64,000 nucleotides of DNA from Parvularculaceae bacterium (GCA_021776465.1 JAJFFU010000216.1:62001-126000); one strand, 5' to 3'. Positions 50,307 to 58,356 are shown, counted from the stretch's first letter. The notes: generated by a model not told the origin, from the sequence alone. Numbers and translations are program-made.

Positions 50307-51074
50307 TTATCCGCCGATTGCCTTCCGTCTCGATTGGCCAAGAACTCTCTGTCCTGAGCGAGATGGGAATTTCATTCCTCCCATATTCACTTGTGGACGT
50401 CCGTACTGTTGTACAGGAGTCTTACCAGCAAGCCCTTTCGATACATTCACTTTCTCCGCTGGGAAGAAGGTATATGTAACGGTAGCAGATGCCAATATCG
50501 TAGACTGGATATTGGTGTTGCCATCAATCTTCAGGGCATAAGGGATATCTAGGATACCGCTTTGCTCCTGATAGGCAGAAAAGTACGATTGCGTGATAAT
50601 CGGAATCGAAGCTGACTGACCGTTGGCATCTTTAACTGTCACAGTTAAGATTTGCGTAACCTGAGTCGCATTTGAAGACTGAACTCGAATTAACGAGGTC
50701 TCAAATGGTTGTGATGCAGATTGTAGCAACAGCTCAAGATATGAGACATTACTCTGCGCAGGTACAACGGTTAATCCTGCATCACTACCAAAGTTGGTAG
50801 ACTGCAAGAACTGGTTATTACCGAACAATACAAGGTTCAATGAACCAGCAGTTGTGTTGGTAACCGTAACTTGGTAAGGGGATGGTGATTTCGCAGAAAC
50901 TCCTCCTCCTGACGCCATTGCATAGTCGTCATCAGAATCGTCCCATACGTCATCTTCATACATGTCGTATTCATCCTCATACCCATCAAATCCTGAAAAG
51001 CTTTCTTCAGCTTCGCTCAGGTAGGAGTCAACATCAAAGTGCTGACCACCGAAATGTGAAACTTTTTTTCTCAT
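50307..51074 (-). CDS. candidate major capsid protein (jelly-roll-like beta-sandwich)
   Basis: 255 residues. An acidic tail (about 10-55; Asp/Glu/Tyr-rich) leads to a beta domain (about 67-210): YQVTVTNTTAGSLNLVLFGN, NFGSDAGLTVVPAQSNVSYL, TQILTVTVKDANGQSASIPI and IPYALKIDGN, then ASATVTYTFFPAEKV. A short basic C-terminus (SGQRVLGQSRRKAIGG) follows. The same domain recurs in four other copies in this window. Its place behind the best promoter and in front of a perfect terminator is as expected for the most abundant virion protein. No membrane helix. Assignment as capsid is inferred, not proven. Confidence 0.7.
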   Translation of the reverse strand: MRKKVSHFGGQHFDVDSYLSEAEESFSGFDGYEDEYDMYEDDVWDDSDDDYAMASGGGVSAKSPSPYQVTVTNTTAGSLNLVLFGNNQFLQSTNFGSDAGLTVVPAQSNVSYLELLLQSASQPFETSLIRVQSSNATQVTQILTVTVKDANGQSASIPIITQSYFSAYQEQSGILDIPYALKIDGNTNIQSTILASATVTYTFFPAEKVNVSKGLAGKTPVQQYGRPQVNMGGMKFPSRSGQRVLGQSRRKAIGG

Positions 51075-51106
51075 CTCAATCCTGTTTTTGATTCAGCATT
51101 TAATGT

Positions 51107-51244
51107 CTACGCGCCCGCAGTTGCTGGCGAGGCCGTAGCCTTAGCCTTCATCTTCGGAGCGATAAATTGTCTGTCGACCGCAAGGGCAATTAGTACAACG
51201 ACTAATGTAACACCAGCGTTCAAAGCCATTTCTTTTGTAAACAT
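51107..51244 (-). CDS. small membrane protein at the start of the late array
   Basis: 45 residues from ATG 51244. A membrane helix (MALNAGVTLVVVLIALAVDR, about 6-25), then a basic Ala/Lys/Thr tail. First gene behind the promoter at 51285-51316 and directly upstream of the capsid candidate, so it should be made in large amounts, as a minor capsid or membrane protein would be. Confidence 0.65.
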   Translation of the reverse strand: MFTKEMALNAGVTLVVVLIALAVDRQFIAPKMKAKATASPATAGA

Positions 51245-51284
51245 CGCGTGATAAATTTTGGGTTAATAAATAAACTATCAGTAC

Positions 51285-51316
51285 CAAATCTATAATCGAG
51301 AATGTACTTATACAAA
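51285..51316 (-). promoter_or_regulatory. Bacteroidota-type late promoter for the virion array
   Basis: Read on the - strand: TTTG (plus-strand 51313-51316), a 20-base spacer, TAGATTTG (51285-51292). This is a full match to TTTG-N19-21-TAnnTTTG. Transcription would start near 51279 and run into 51244. It lies in the 192-base divergent gap; the opposite strand has TACCTTTG at 51405-51412 without a matching -33 box. Confidence 0.75.
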
Positions 51317-51436
51317 TATTTAAAAGTGCCTACAATACGTGGACTTTAGTGAACTTTACTGAAATAATAAGGGTGGGAAACGTGGAGGATAAAAGTGAAA
51401 TTAGTACCTTTGTTTATCTTGATCAATAACTGAAAT

Positions 51437-52117
51437 ATGAAAAACCCGAAAGTTTTAGTCTGCGCGCCACAATCTGATAGGAAGAATTACTGCTTTGATT
51501 GGTGGCTTGATTCGAGTCAAAACCTAAATTATCAGAATTATGAGATTTTTCTAGCAGATAACTCCACTACACGCAAAAACTTTAAAAGGATACGCAAATT
51601 AGGAATTAATTGTGAGTATATCAAACCAAAAGGCCGTGACACCATCACTTTAATCGCTGAAAGCCATGAAGCTTGTAGGAGGTTTGCAATTCGAAATAAC
51701 TTCGATTACATGCTTCACCTTGAAACCGATATTAAGCCCCCAGTTGATATTATAGACCAGTTGCTCTTTCATAAGAAAGATGTGGTTTCCGCTATGTACT
51801 TCATCGGTTTTGGGGAGGGCAGTAAACTTATGATTCAACAATCGGATCAGTTCTCAGAAACGGTTAACTTCACCGACAACCTTGATAATGCCGACTTGCA
51901 CTTTGTCGACGGAACCCTTAAACAGGTGCATCATGCTGGGCTTGGATGCGCACTGATCAAAAGAAAGGTGTTTGAGAAAATACCATTTCGTAGAGAAAAA
52001 GGGGCTAATGTTCACCCTGACAGTTTTTTTGCTCATGATCTACATGTAAAAGGAATAAAGCAGTTTATAGATACCTCGCTGCTATGTGAACACAGGAATT
52101 CATATTCACATTATTAA
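51437..52117 (+). CDS. glycosyltransferase family 2-like
   Basis: 226 residues. An N-terminal nucleotide-sugar fold (LVCAPQSDRKNYCFDWWLDS) and YMLHLETDIKPP with the D-x-x acidic motif for metal and sugar-nucleotide binding, then GLGCALIKRKVFEKIPFRRE and a C-terminal HDLHVKGIKQFIDTSLLCEH. The order fits inverting GT2-type enzymes. It faces away from the capsid genes. Probably adds sugar to virion or host surface. Confidence 0.75.
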   Translation: MKNPKVLVCAPQSDRKNYCFDWWLDSSQNLNYQNYEIFLADNSTTRKNFKRIRKLGINCEYIKPKGRDTITLIAESHEACRRFAIRNNFDYMLHLETDIKPPVDIIDQLLFHKKDVVSAMYFIGFGEGSKLMIQQSDQFSETVNFTDNLDNADLHFVDGTLKQVHHAGLGCALIKRKVFEKIPFRREKGANVHPDSFFAHDLHVKGIKQFIDTSLLCEHRNSYSHY

Positions 52118-52130
52118 AACTTTAAACCTT

Positions 52131-52373
52131 ATGTCTAATACAATGGAATACCGAGTAGTCTATACCGTGGGAATAGGTACTTTTGAAAAAGAATGCGCCC
52201 AGTTGGATAAGAATAATTGGATACCGCTTTTCCCACCTCAATTCTGCCTTCCATCTAAACCGATCGAACATGGGACTCAACTGTCTATGATTCAAGATCA
52301 TCTTTCTTCAGAAACAATTTGCTATCAGCAATGGTCAAGGGCTTTAAACTCGGACACGCGAACTCACAAGTAA
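52131..52373 (+). CDS. hypothetical protein
   Basis: 80 residues from ATG 52131 (an in-frame ATG at 52086 is inside the previous gene). Beta-like and aromatic (YRVVYTVGIGTFEKECAQLD, WIPLFPPQFCLP). Function unknown. Confidence 0.65.
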   Translation: MSNTMEYRVVYTVGIGTFEKECAQLDKNNWIPLFPPQFCLPSKPIEHGTQLSMIQDHLSSETICYQQWSRALNSDTRTHK

Positions 52374-52392
52374 TATTATTAAAGGCTATCAT

Positions 52393-52659
52393 ATGAAACC
52401 ACCAGCGAAACTAGAACAGCTCGTTACCTTCGAAAATGCGCTACGCAGACATGAGTTTTACAAAAATTTTGGGTTATTTAAAATGGATGGCGATACAAAA
52501 CTTTACGCTTTTAACAAAGAAGAAGCAATTGTATTTAAAACCTGTAAAAAGGGGTGGTACCCAGAAAGAGAATGGAACATCGAAACACTAAAACCTTTTT
52601 TGGAAATGTTCGACATTGAAATTAAAGCCGAGGAATTATATAAAGAATGGATATGGTGA
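52393..52659 (+). CDS. hypothetical protein
   Basis: 88 residues, Lys/Glu/Phe/Trp-rich and helical, with no membrane segment or known motif. Part of the short + operon between the two glycosyltransferases. Confidence 0.7.
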   Translation: MKPPAKLEQLVTFENALRRHEFYKNFGLFKMDGDTKLYAFNKEEAIVFKTCKKGWYPEREWNIETLKPFLEMFDIEIKAEELYKEWIW

Positions 52660-52730
52660 GATTGAAAGAAGCATTTAAGCATATAACTAGGAGTTACAGG
52701 TGAAATCGCGTTTATACCACTATTTTTCTT

Positions 52731-52874
52731 ATGGGAATCACTGGCCCCATAGTAGATTGGATCATGGGGACTGGACTAGGTTTACTGGAATGTGTTTTGT
52801 GTGGAATTGCTTTTCCAGTAGCGGTGCTATTCCTGTTTATTCTAGGTGATCTTTATAAATATTTTGACGAATGA
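52731..52874 (+). CDS. small hydrophobic membrane protein
   Basis: 47 residues from ATG 52731. Two merged hydrophobic stretches (IVDWIMGTGLGLLECVLCGI and AFPVAVLFLFILGDLY) and an acidic end. Its TGA overlaps the ATG of the following glycosyltransferase (ATGA), which supports translation. Confidence 0.6.
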   Translation: MGITGPIVDWIMGTGLGLLECVLCGIAFPVAVLFLFILGDLYKYFDE

Positions 52875-53488
52875 AAATAAGTGTAATCATGCCCAGCTAT
52901 CTGGGAGAATACGAGGGGGCGGCAAGTGATCGTGAAACTAAGTTTTTAAGAGCCGTGCGGTCTTTCGTGAATCAGACCTACCAAGACAAAGAACTCATTA
53001 TTGTTTCCGATGGATGCGAGATTACAAGGGAGTTACTGACTAATAATATGTCAGAATGGGGTTCGTGCGTTGATTTGGTGTGTATTGATAAGCAACCATT
53101 GTTTTCTGGAAACGTTCGCGCCACAGGTGTAGAAATAGCTTCAGGTGAGATCATTTGTTATCTGGACACCGATGATTTCTTAGGTTTGAACCATCTTCAA
53201 GTGATTGCTAATAATATGAGGGTTCATGATTGGGTTTACTTCGATGAATATCTTAATCAAGGGACTGTCAAGCCCCCTGCGGTTAAGTCCGTGGAGTTAT
53301 TGAAAGATAGCGCAGGAACTTCGAGTATTGCACACCTTAAGGAAAATGCGCCGAGTTGGCATGGTTGTGATGGATATGGTCATGATTGGATATTTATAGA
53401 TCGTCTTATGAATTGGTCAAAGAACTATAAAAAAATGTATGGCGCTTCCTATCAAATTTGTCATATACCTAGATTGCTAGATTTTTAG
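52871..53488 (+). CDS. glycosyltransferase family 2
   Basis: 205 residues. MKISVIMPSYLGE, SFVNQTYQDKELIIVSDGCE, NVRATGVEIASGEIICYLDT and the DTDD motif match GT2 enzymes (the D-x-D that binds metal and nucleotide sugar), then a C-terminal segment with GCDGYGHDWIFIDRLMNWS. Shorter than many GT2 proteins but complete in the core. Confidence 0.85.
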   Translation: MKISVIMPSYLGEYEGAASDRETKFLRAVRSFVNQTYQDKELIIVSDGCEITRELLTNNMSEWGSCVDLVCIDKQPLFSGNVRATGVEIASGEIICYLDTDDFLGLNHLQVIANNMRVHDWVYFDEYLNQGTVKPPAVKSVELLKDSAGTSSIAHLKENAPSWHGCDGYGHDWIFIDRLMNWSKNYKKMYGASYQICHIPRLLDF

Positions 53489-53609
53489 ATCGTGCTTCTG
53501 GAAACACGCTAAATAACAAGGACTTGTAGTGCAATACCCCCAACATGAGGGTGTGATTTGCGACGGTAGTAAGACTACTTGAGAGATATTCATACAGGTA
53601 TAGAAGAGA

Positions 53610-54122
53610 TTAGGCTGGTAAATTTCTTCTTTTGATTGCCATATATCCAAGAACACCTATTGCGATAACTGCTGTTACACCCAGTCCCCAAGCTAGGTAA
53701 TTTGGTTTTTTGGCGGGGGCGGGGCTATATCCTGCTCCGAACTTACCCAGGCTTGCCCCATCCACTTTTAGGCGTTGTAGTCTCTCCTCATGTGCCATTC
53801 TTTCAGTAGCCAACCGATCTTTTTTATTCATAATAGCTTGGGCACAAGCATTCCATTTCACACGCTTTTTCTTCCGGAGTGGTTTACGGCCACAGTTCAT
53901 TTTAATTTCCTGTTTGAGTATTTTGTATTGTTCTGGTTTGGACAGTGCCGATGACAACGATCCAAGTGTTGTAAGAGCTGCGCTTGCAATTCCTGCACCG
54001 CCTCCACCGCCATCACCACTACCATGTGAATAAACTTCGTTAACAATTTGCTCACTATCGTCAGCAAATGTAATTTCATTATGACAAGTTTGATCTATCA
54101 TTTTGCACTCATTTATCGCCAA
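53610..54122 (-). CDS. C-terminally anchored Cys-containing protein
   Basis: 170 residues. A Gly-rich stretch (GSGDGGGGGAGIASAALTTL), a basic helical middle (KQEIKMNCGRKPLRKKKRVK) and a C-terminal membrane helix (LAWGLGVTAVIAIGVLGYMA, about 142-161). Same design as the late array and probably a virion membrane protein. Confidence 0.7.
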   Translation of the reverse strand: MAINECKMIDQTCHNEITFADDSEQIVNEVYSHGSGDGGGGGAGIASAALTTLGSLSSALSKPEQYKILKQEIKMNCGRKPLRKKKRVKWNACAQAIMNKKDRLATERMAHEERLQRLKVDGASLGKFGAGYSPAPAKKPNYLAWGLGVTAVIAIGVLGYMAIKRRNLPA

Positions 54123-54781
54123 CTCTTCATACCCCTAATAGTGTATTTATTTTTTGGAGGAACTGGCCTTATGATCGTTATTGTTCCCTTATGATTTGAT
54201 CTTGTACGGTTCGGATCAGGCCTGTATTTCGTATTAATTACTATTCCGGCAATATGGTTAGACCTATCAATTGTAACTTCTTGTACGATGTACTCACCCT
54301 CAAATGGAACGCCACTAATCAGTACTACATCGCCTTTTTTTACACTTCCAGATGGTGGCCTTAGAAACTTCCTTAGTGATTTTCTCCTGCGTAATGCTGC
54401 AATGAGCTTTTTTTTGCTCCTTGCCGGAAGCCTGTCTGGTGCTAATGTACTGGCGAATGGAACAAAGAGTTTACCTACATTTCTTGGAGATCGTATTGTT
54501 CTGGATAATCCTATTTGGTAGGTTTCAGACTCGAAAAAACCGGGAACTTCAAGCCGACTAAATCGGGTCATTCCTCCAATTCCGCGAGGATCGTCCCCAG
54601 ATACTATTGTGGTCTTTATACTTCCTTCGTGATCTTCCTTTTCTTGCAGTTCTGTATCAGGAAGAACCGGGGGTGTGTTGGTTGGAGTTCTGAGACGTTT
54701 GTACCGCAAATACCATACACCGAATCCCAACACAGCGAGGCCGAGGCCACCCGCAATAAGGAGCTTTGATTTTCGAGTCAT
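54113..54781 (-). CDS. N-terminally anchored SH3-like protein
   Basis: 222 residues from ATG 54781 (an earlier in-frame start at 54799 is possible). A membrane helix (about 5-24) and Pro linker, then a beta domain with GSVKKGDVVLISGVPFEGEY and IVQEVTIDRSNHIAGIVINT, SH3 or translational-barrel-like in rhythm. Ten bases overlap the next gene. Function unknown. Confidence 0.7.
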   Translation of the reverse strand: MTRKSKLLIAGGLGLAVLGFGVWYLRYKRLRTPTNTPPVLPDTELQEKEDHEGSIKTTIVSGDDPRGIGGMTRFSRLEVPGFFESETYQIGLSRTIRSPRNVGKLFVPFASTLAPDRLPARSKKKLIAALRRRKSLRKFLRPPSGSVKKGDVVLISGVPFEGEYIVQEVTIDRSNHIAGIVINTKYRPDPNRTRSNHKGTITIIRPVPPKNKYTIRGMKSWR

Positions 54782-54922
54782 AACTAAAATTGTAGTCATT
54801 CATCACGCGACGATTTACAAAAGACAACTTTAGTTGGTGCTAATATAGGTAATGATGTAGGAAAAACCTAAGATGTTGGTAATTATATACCACTATAATC
54901 ACCCTTTTTCTAGGTGTGTTAC

Positions 54923-55456
54923 TTACGAAGATGAGACTTTCTCTGAGGATTCAACCTTTATACCAGCGTTTAAGACCTCTTGCTTCATTAAGTAATAGAA
55001 TTCAACTTTCATCTGTTGATCATTATCAGGGTTTGTATACCCAGATATAGCCCCAGCAAGTCGAGGATTGGTCTCGGAAACCTTTTTAGAGGCATTAATC
55101 ATATTATCGAAATTAATCTCGCACTCTTCCACAGCAGTCCGAAACCACACCTCATTATCTTGAACTCTCTTGCAATAGTGCTCGTAAGTTTTTTTGCGAT
55201 AGTAGAGGCGGTTTTCAACATCGAGCATTTCTATTGACAGTCTAGCCCGTTCTACATTCCCATCTGTACCAACCTCGCAATCAGCTAAAACGTCTTGGCG
55301 GTGACTAATTGCCGAGATCAATTCACTGTCTGCTCTGAGTAGATCAGCTCCATGTGCTTTTTTATGAAGCAGTTCTGGTCGGACAGTTAGGTTAGACACA
55401 ATTTGCTGTAGATTATTGATGTGGGCGGTTTTTTTCTTGTTGGTTACTGACTTCAT
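54923..55456 (-). CDS. hypothetical helical protein
   Basis: 177 residues, soluble and strongly helical (DVENRLYYRKKTYEHYCKRV; ISHRQDVLADCEVGTDG). Probable coiled coil, no motif. It ends about 140 bases before the start of the anchored SH3-like gene. Function unknown. Confidence 0.7.
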   Translation of the reverse strand: MKSVTNKKKTAHINNLQQIVSNLTVRPELLHKKAHGADLLRADSELISAISHRQDVLADCEVGTDGNVERARLSIEMLDVENRLYYRKKTYEHYCKRVQDNEVWFRTAVEECEINFDNMINASKKVSETNPRLAGAISGYTNPDNDQQMKVEFYYLMKQEVLNAGIKVESSEKVSSS

Positions 55457-55564
55457 ATTGTTATTTTATATCGGTTATCGAATTAATTAATAAGTTACGC
55501 ACATATCCCTATGATTATTTATTTCGTGTCTTTTCCCTATCTTTGTATTCTTACAATTGAATAT

Positions 55565-55804
55565 ATGACTAGAGAAGTTGCGCATAATCTATTTGAATCT
55601 AAATACCAGAACTGCCTTAATGCTGATGTTGAGCATAGCTTTAATTCTCAAAGACTAAAAATTAGAAACATCAAACCTGTAGAAGATAATAATGGGGTTT
55701 ACACCATTAATTTTTGGTTTGACACCTCTTTCGTTGATGAGAAAGGTCGGACGGGGAGTGAGTGCAATCATGATTATTTTGATTATTATTTTAGGATAAC
55801 GTAA
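55565..55804 (+). CDS. hypothetical protein
   Basis: 79 residues from ATG 55565 (an upstream in-frame ATG at 55511 lies in the promoter region). A TATCTTTG box (55538-55545) matches the -7 consensus; a clear -33 TTTG is missing. Acidic, beta-rich (IKPVEDNNGVYTINFWFDTS). It converges on the next - gene. Function unknown. Confidence 0.6.
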   Translation: MTREVAHNLFESKYQNCLNADVEHSFNSQRLKIRNIKPVEDNNGVYTINFWFDTSFVDEKGRTGSECNHDYFDYYFRIT

Positions 55805-56018
55805 TAACTTCTCCAACACACAAACTGACCACCGCCACCTCTGTACCACCATCAAATACTCGTAGATACAGGTGATATGTACCAGTTGTCGTTCCTTGTT
55901 TATCCATAGAGATGCGTTTACCAAATTCGGCACTAATAATATTTGGTGAATATTTCTTTGTAATTTTTTCTAACAATTCGCAAACAGGCTCGAAGTCCTT
56001 AATTAATTCTTGTTCCAT
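55791..56018 (-). CDS. hypothetical protein
   Basis: 75 residues. Helical N-terminus (QELIKDFEPVCELLEKITKK), then beta strands (TYHLYLRVFDGGTEVAVVSL). Three bases separate its start from the transposase stop, so it may be co-transcribed. Function unknown. Confidence 0.6.
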   Translation of the reverse strand: MEQELIKDFEPVCELLEKITKKYSPNIISAEFGKRISMDKQGTTTGTYHLYLRVFDGGTEVAVVSLCVGEVITLS

Positions 56019-56021
56019 ATT

Positions 56022-56996
56022 TTACTTTTTACGTGGCTCATAAGCCACTTTTTTAACCTGTTGCAGACTTTCCGCTTTCCAGTATTCTAAATCTTTGTCG
56101 TGTGATAATGCGTTCTTTAAATACGCCTCAAATTCGTCACCCCTGTAATATCTATGATTAAATTTCCATTCGTATTCAGCTAGATAGAAGGGTAGGTATT
56201 TCTTACTAATTGATTTGTAACTTCCTCTGATCCCATTCTTTACATAAGACCAAAATCCCTCAATAGTGTTAACATGGACAATGCCTCTGCTAAACTCTTT
56301 GCTGTGGGTTATTTCAAGCCTGTCAATGTATTTTTCTAGTTCTTTATATGATCTAAAACCATCGGTTACAAGTATCGAGTTCTCACTACGCGCATTTTGT
56401 TTAAGCATTGCCAATAAATTACGCTTGGTCAACTTCTCAATTAGCTTAGTTTTAACTTTTCCTTTTCGCTGCACCATTCCTACTACTGATACCTTATTTG
56501 TACCACGCCCACGCTTTAGAGTTACCGAAGATATGTCAGGGTCGTTTGGAGCAGTAAGTTTAGATCGTTTTCTAGCCTTACCCCCAAAATAAGATTCATC
56601 CATTTCAATAATTCCATTGAGTTTTGATTCTGGCTCTATCATCCCAACACGTATGCGCATGGCTGTATAGTAGGCAGTTTTGTACGTAAATCCCATGTTT
56701 CGCTCAATTTCCTTCGCTGCCATACCTGATTTAGCGTTTAAAACGAGTACAATCGTTGTGAACCATTTAGGTAATTCAAGCCGAGTTCCTTCAAAAATCG
56801 TATCTGTGAACACACTAAACTGCACTTTACAAGTTTTGCAGAAGTACCGTTTTTGCTGCTTATCCAGAACTCTTACCTTGTCAGAATCGCATTTAGGACA
56901 CTTTACAGTTTTGCCCCAACGTATTTTTACCAGTAAATTCAAGCATTTAGCCTGTGTATTATATTTCTTTTGTATGTTAAGTAGATTTACTGCCAT
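56022..56996 (-). mobile_element. IS1595/ISXO2-type transposase
   Basis: 324 residues. An N-terminal zinc ribbon (KCPKCDSDKVRV, FCKTCKVQFSV; about 33-62) is followed by a helix-turn-helix-like region (MAAKEIERNMGFTYKTAYYT) and an ISXO2-like DDE catalytic core: EMDESYFGG (first Asp), NSILVTDGFRSYKEL (second Asp) and IVHVNTIEGFWSYVKNGIRG (catalytic-region Asn/Glu typical of IS1595). No terminal inverted repeats or target duplication are visible at either end, and the flanking genes are only a few bases away. It may be a solo, domesticated or captured transposase rather than an intact IS. Confidence 0.85.
56033..56054 (+). terminator. possible + strand intrinsic terminator inside the transposase gene
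   Basis: GTGGCT (56033-56038), loop CATA, AGCCAC (56043-56048) followed by T6. It overlaps the transposase C-terminal codons and would end transcripts from the + gene at 55565-55804. The 6-bp stem is short. Confidence 0.35.
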
Positions 56997-57018
56997 TCCT
57001 TTTATTTAGTGGGGTTTA

Positions 57019-57039
57019 AAGATTATTAAAAATAATCTT
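57019..57039. terminator. AT-rich palindrome between two - genes
   Basis: AAGATTATT-AAA-AATAATCTT is a perfect 9-bp inverted repeat in the 61-base gap between the 71-residue gene and the transposase. It has no T tract. It could be a weak terminator or a transposase-end relic. Confidence 0.35.
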
Positions 57040-57057
57040 AGGGATAGGTGCGATAAG

Positions 57058-57273
57058 TTATAATACCATTCCATCTTTAAATTTTGAACTGCGTTTTTTG
57101 CGTTTTTTTCGCCATTTAATATAAAGGATTATACCGCTAATAGGAAGGAGGTAGCGTGAAATAGGGTGCATTGTCTTTTTTATAGAATGCGGAGTGCGTA
57201 AATAAAAAATAACGTCTATTGACACCACTAATGCCCATATGAGTAAGGTTGGGTATATAATTTCAGAATACAT
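57058..57273 (-). CDS. small multi-helix membrane protein
   Basis: 71 residues. Two hydrophobic stretches (YPTLLIWALVVSIDVIFYLR; SRYLLPISGIILYIKW) and a basic C-terminus (RKKRKKRSSKFKDG). First gene downstream of the glycan cassette. Function unknown. Confidence 0.65.
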   Translation of the reverse strand: MYSEIIYPTLLIWALVVSIDVIFYLRTPHSIKKTMHPISRYLLPISGIILYIKWRKKRKKRSSKFKDGMVL

Positions 57274-57274
57274 A

Positions 57275-57850
57275 TCACAGTTTTTGAAAGCAAACCATAT
57301 TCGAGGTTGTGCCGATTAATTTCACCCTTTTATCATTTTTGATTAACTCCTCAGCCAAGACTCCACTACCATTTCTGAGGGTGGGCGTTTTGCTCTTCAC
57401 ATGATCTGCCTGTAGATAAATCAAGCCTGATTTTTTAATCTTAGGGAAATATAACTCAAAATCACTTTTAACGTCTGAATAATGATGTGCCCCATCTATA
57501 AATATAAAATGGTAAGCATTGTCTTCAAGTGAACCAACTACATTGCCACTATAATCGTTTAGGAAAGTGAACCTACTAAGGTGGGGCTTCACATTCTTAT
57601 CTATCTTAGCCTGAGTTCCAATCAAACTTACATCAACACTGTCTGGGTTCAAAGGATCAATCCCTACAAGGCGAATACGCTTAGAAATTCCAAGAAGATA
57701 TTTTGAAGTTTCGCCATTTAAAACCCCTATTTCAATGCCAAGAATATGTTTCTTGTACTTGGCGAGAATGTCCTTAATACCGAGTGTAAAAAGTTTTTTA
57801 TCACTCGCGGCAGTGTCGGGTAACTTAGTTTTTTTGTAGTGTGGTTTCAT
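57275..57850 (-). CDS. class I SAM-dependent methyltransferase
   Basis: 191 residues. HILGIEIGVLNGETSKYLLG gives the SAM-binding E-x-G-x-x-x-G region, RLVGIDPLNPDSVDVSL the second strand and AYHFIFIDGAHHYSDVKSDF the catalytic-region motif, then KSGLIYLQADHV. The pattern fits the Methyltransf_24 group that modifies sugars in glycan gene clusters. It overlaps the capsid-like gene by four bases. Confidence 0.8.
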   Translation of the reverse strand: MKPHYKKTKLPDTAASDKKLFTLGIKDILAKYKKHILGIEIGVLNGETSKYLLGISKRIRLVGIDPLNPDSVDVSLIGTQAKIDKNVKPHLSRFTFLNDYSGNVVGSLEDNAYHFIFIDGAHHYSDVKSDFELYFPKIKKSGLIYLQADHVKSKTPTLRNGSGVLAEELIKNDKRVKLIGTTSNMVCFQKL

Positions 57851-58356
57851 GATTCGTCTGTTGGTAATGATTCGTAATCCTTATGGAAGACTCTAAAAAT
57901 TAGGGTAGTCTCAGGTAGTATTGGGATGGCAATACCTGTATATGGGTCTAATATTAATTGATAAGGTATGCGTAACTTGGTTTGAGGTTCGGAATCTTTC
58001 TTTAGGAAACTCTGGGTAATTATTGGTATTTGATAACCCAGTCCACTAGGGTATTTCAGCCCGACTTGTATTATCTCAGAAAGCTGAGAGGGATTAATAC
58101 ATTGTAACTCCAATAAAACAGTCTCGAATTTATTACGCGATAACCAGTTAAGTATTTGCTGATAGCGAACGTTGGGACGTTGGGACGCTATCTCGATACC
58201 TTCATCTGAGCCGAAATTTGGCTCATGTAAATGCCTGTCAGGAAAAAATAAAGCAGCCATCTTTGTTTTTGAACTACTATTAGTAATAGTTAGTTCAATT
58301 TTATCACCCATTGCCCGATGTTCATGATTTTTATCGAGAGAATTTAATTCATTCAT
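57847..58356 (-). CDS. capsid-like beta-sandwich protein inside the glycan cassette
   Basis: 169 residues. It aligns along its length with the capsid candidate at 50307: IELTITNSSSKTKMAALFFP, PNFGSDEGIEIASQRPNVRY, FETVLLELQ, IPIITQSFL and IPYQLILDP correspond to NFGSDAGLT..., FETSLIRVQ, IPIITQSYF and IPYALKIDG in the other copy. No membrane anchor. Its setting among methyltransferases and glycosyltransferases suggests a decorated or chaperoned shell protein, or a fibre-tip variant. Confidence 0.75.
   Translation of the reverse strand: MNELNSLDKNHEHRAMGDKIELTITNSSSKTKMAALFFPDRHLHEPNFGSDEGIEIASQRPNVRYQQILNWLSRNKFETVLLELQCINPSQLSEIIQVGLKYPSGLGYQIPIITQSFLKKDSEPQTKLRIPYQLILDPYTGIAIPILPETTLIFRVFHKDYESLPTDES

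Noticed and set aside
53490..53609. Possible hairpins between the glycosyltransferase gene and the next - gene
   Set aside because: Only short imperfect pairings (such as CCCC/GGG around 53548) were found, with no T tract, so I do not call a terminator.
56000..57060. A complete insertion sequence with inverted repeats
   Set aside because: No matching ends or target duplications were found around the transposase, so only the gene is annotated.
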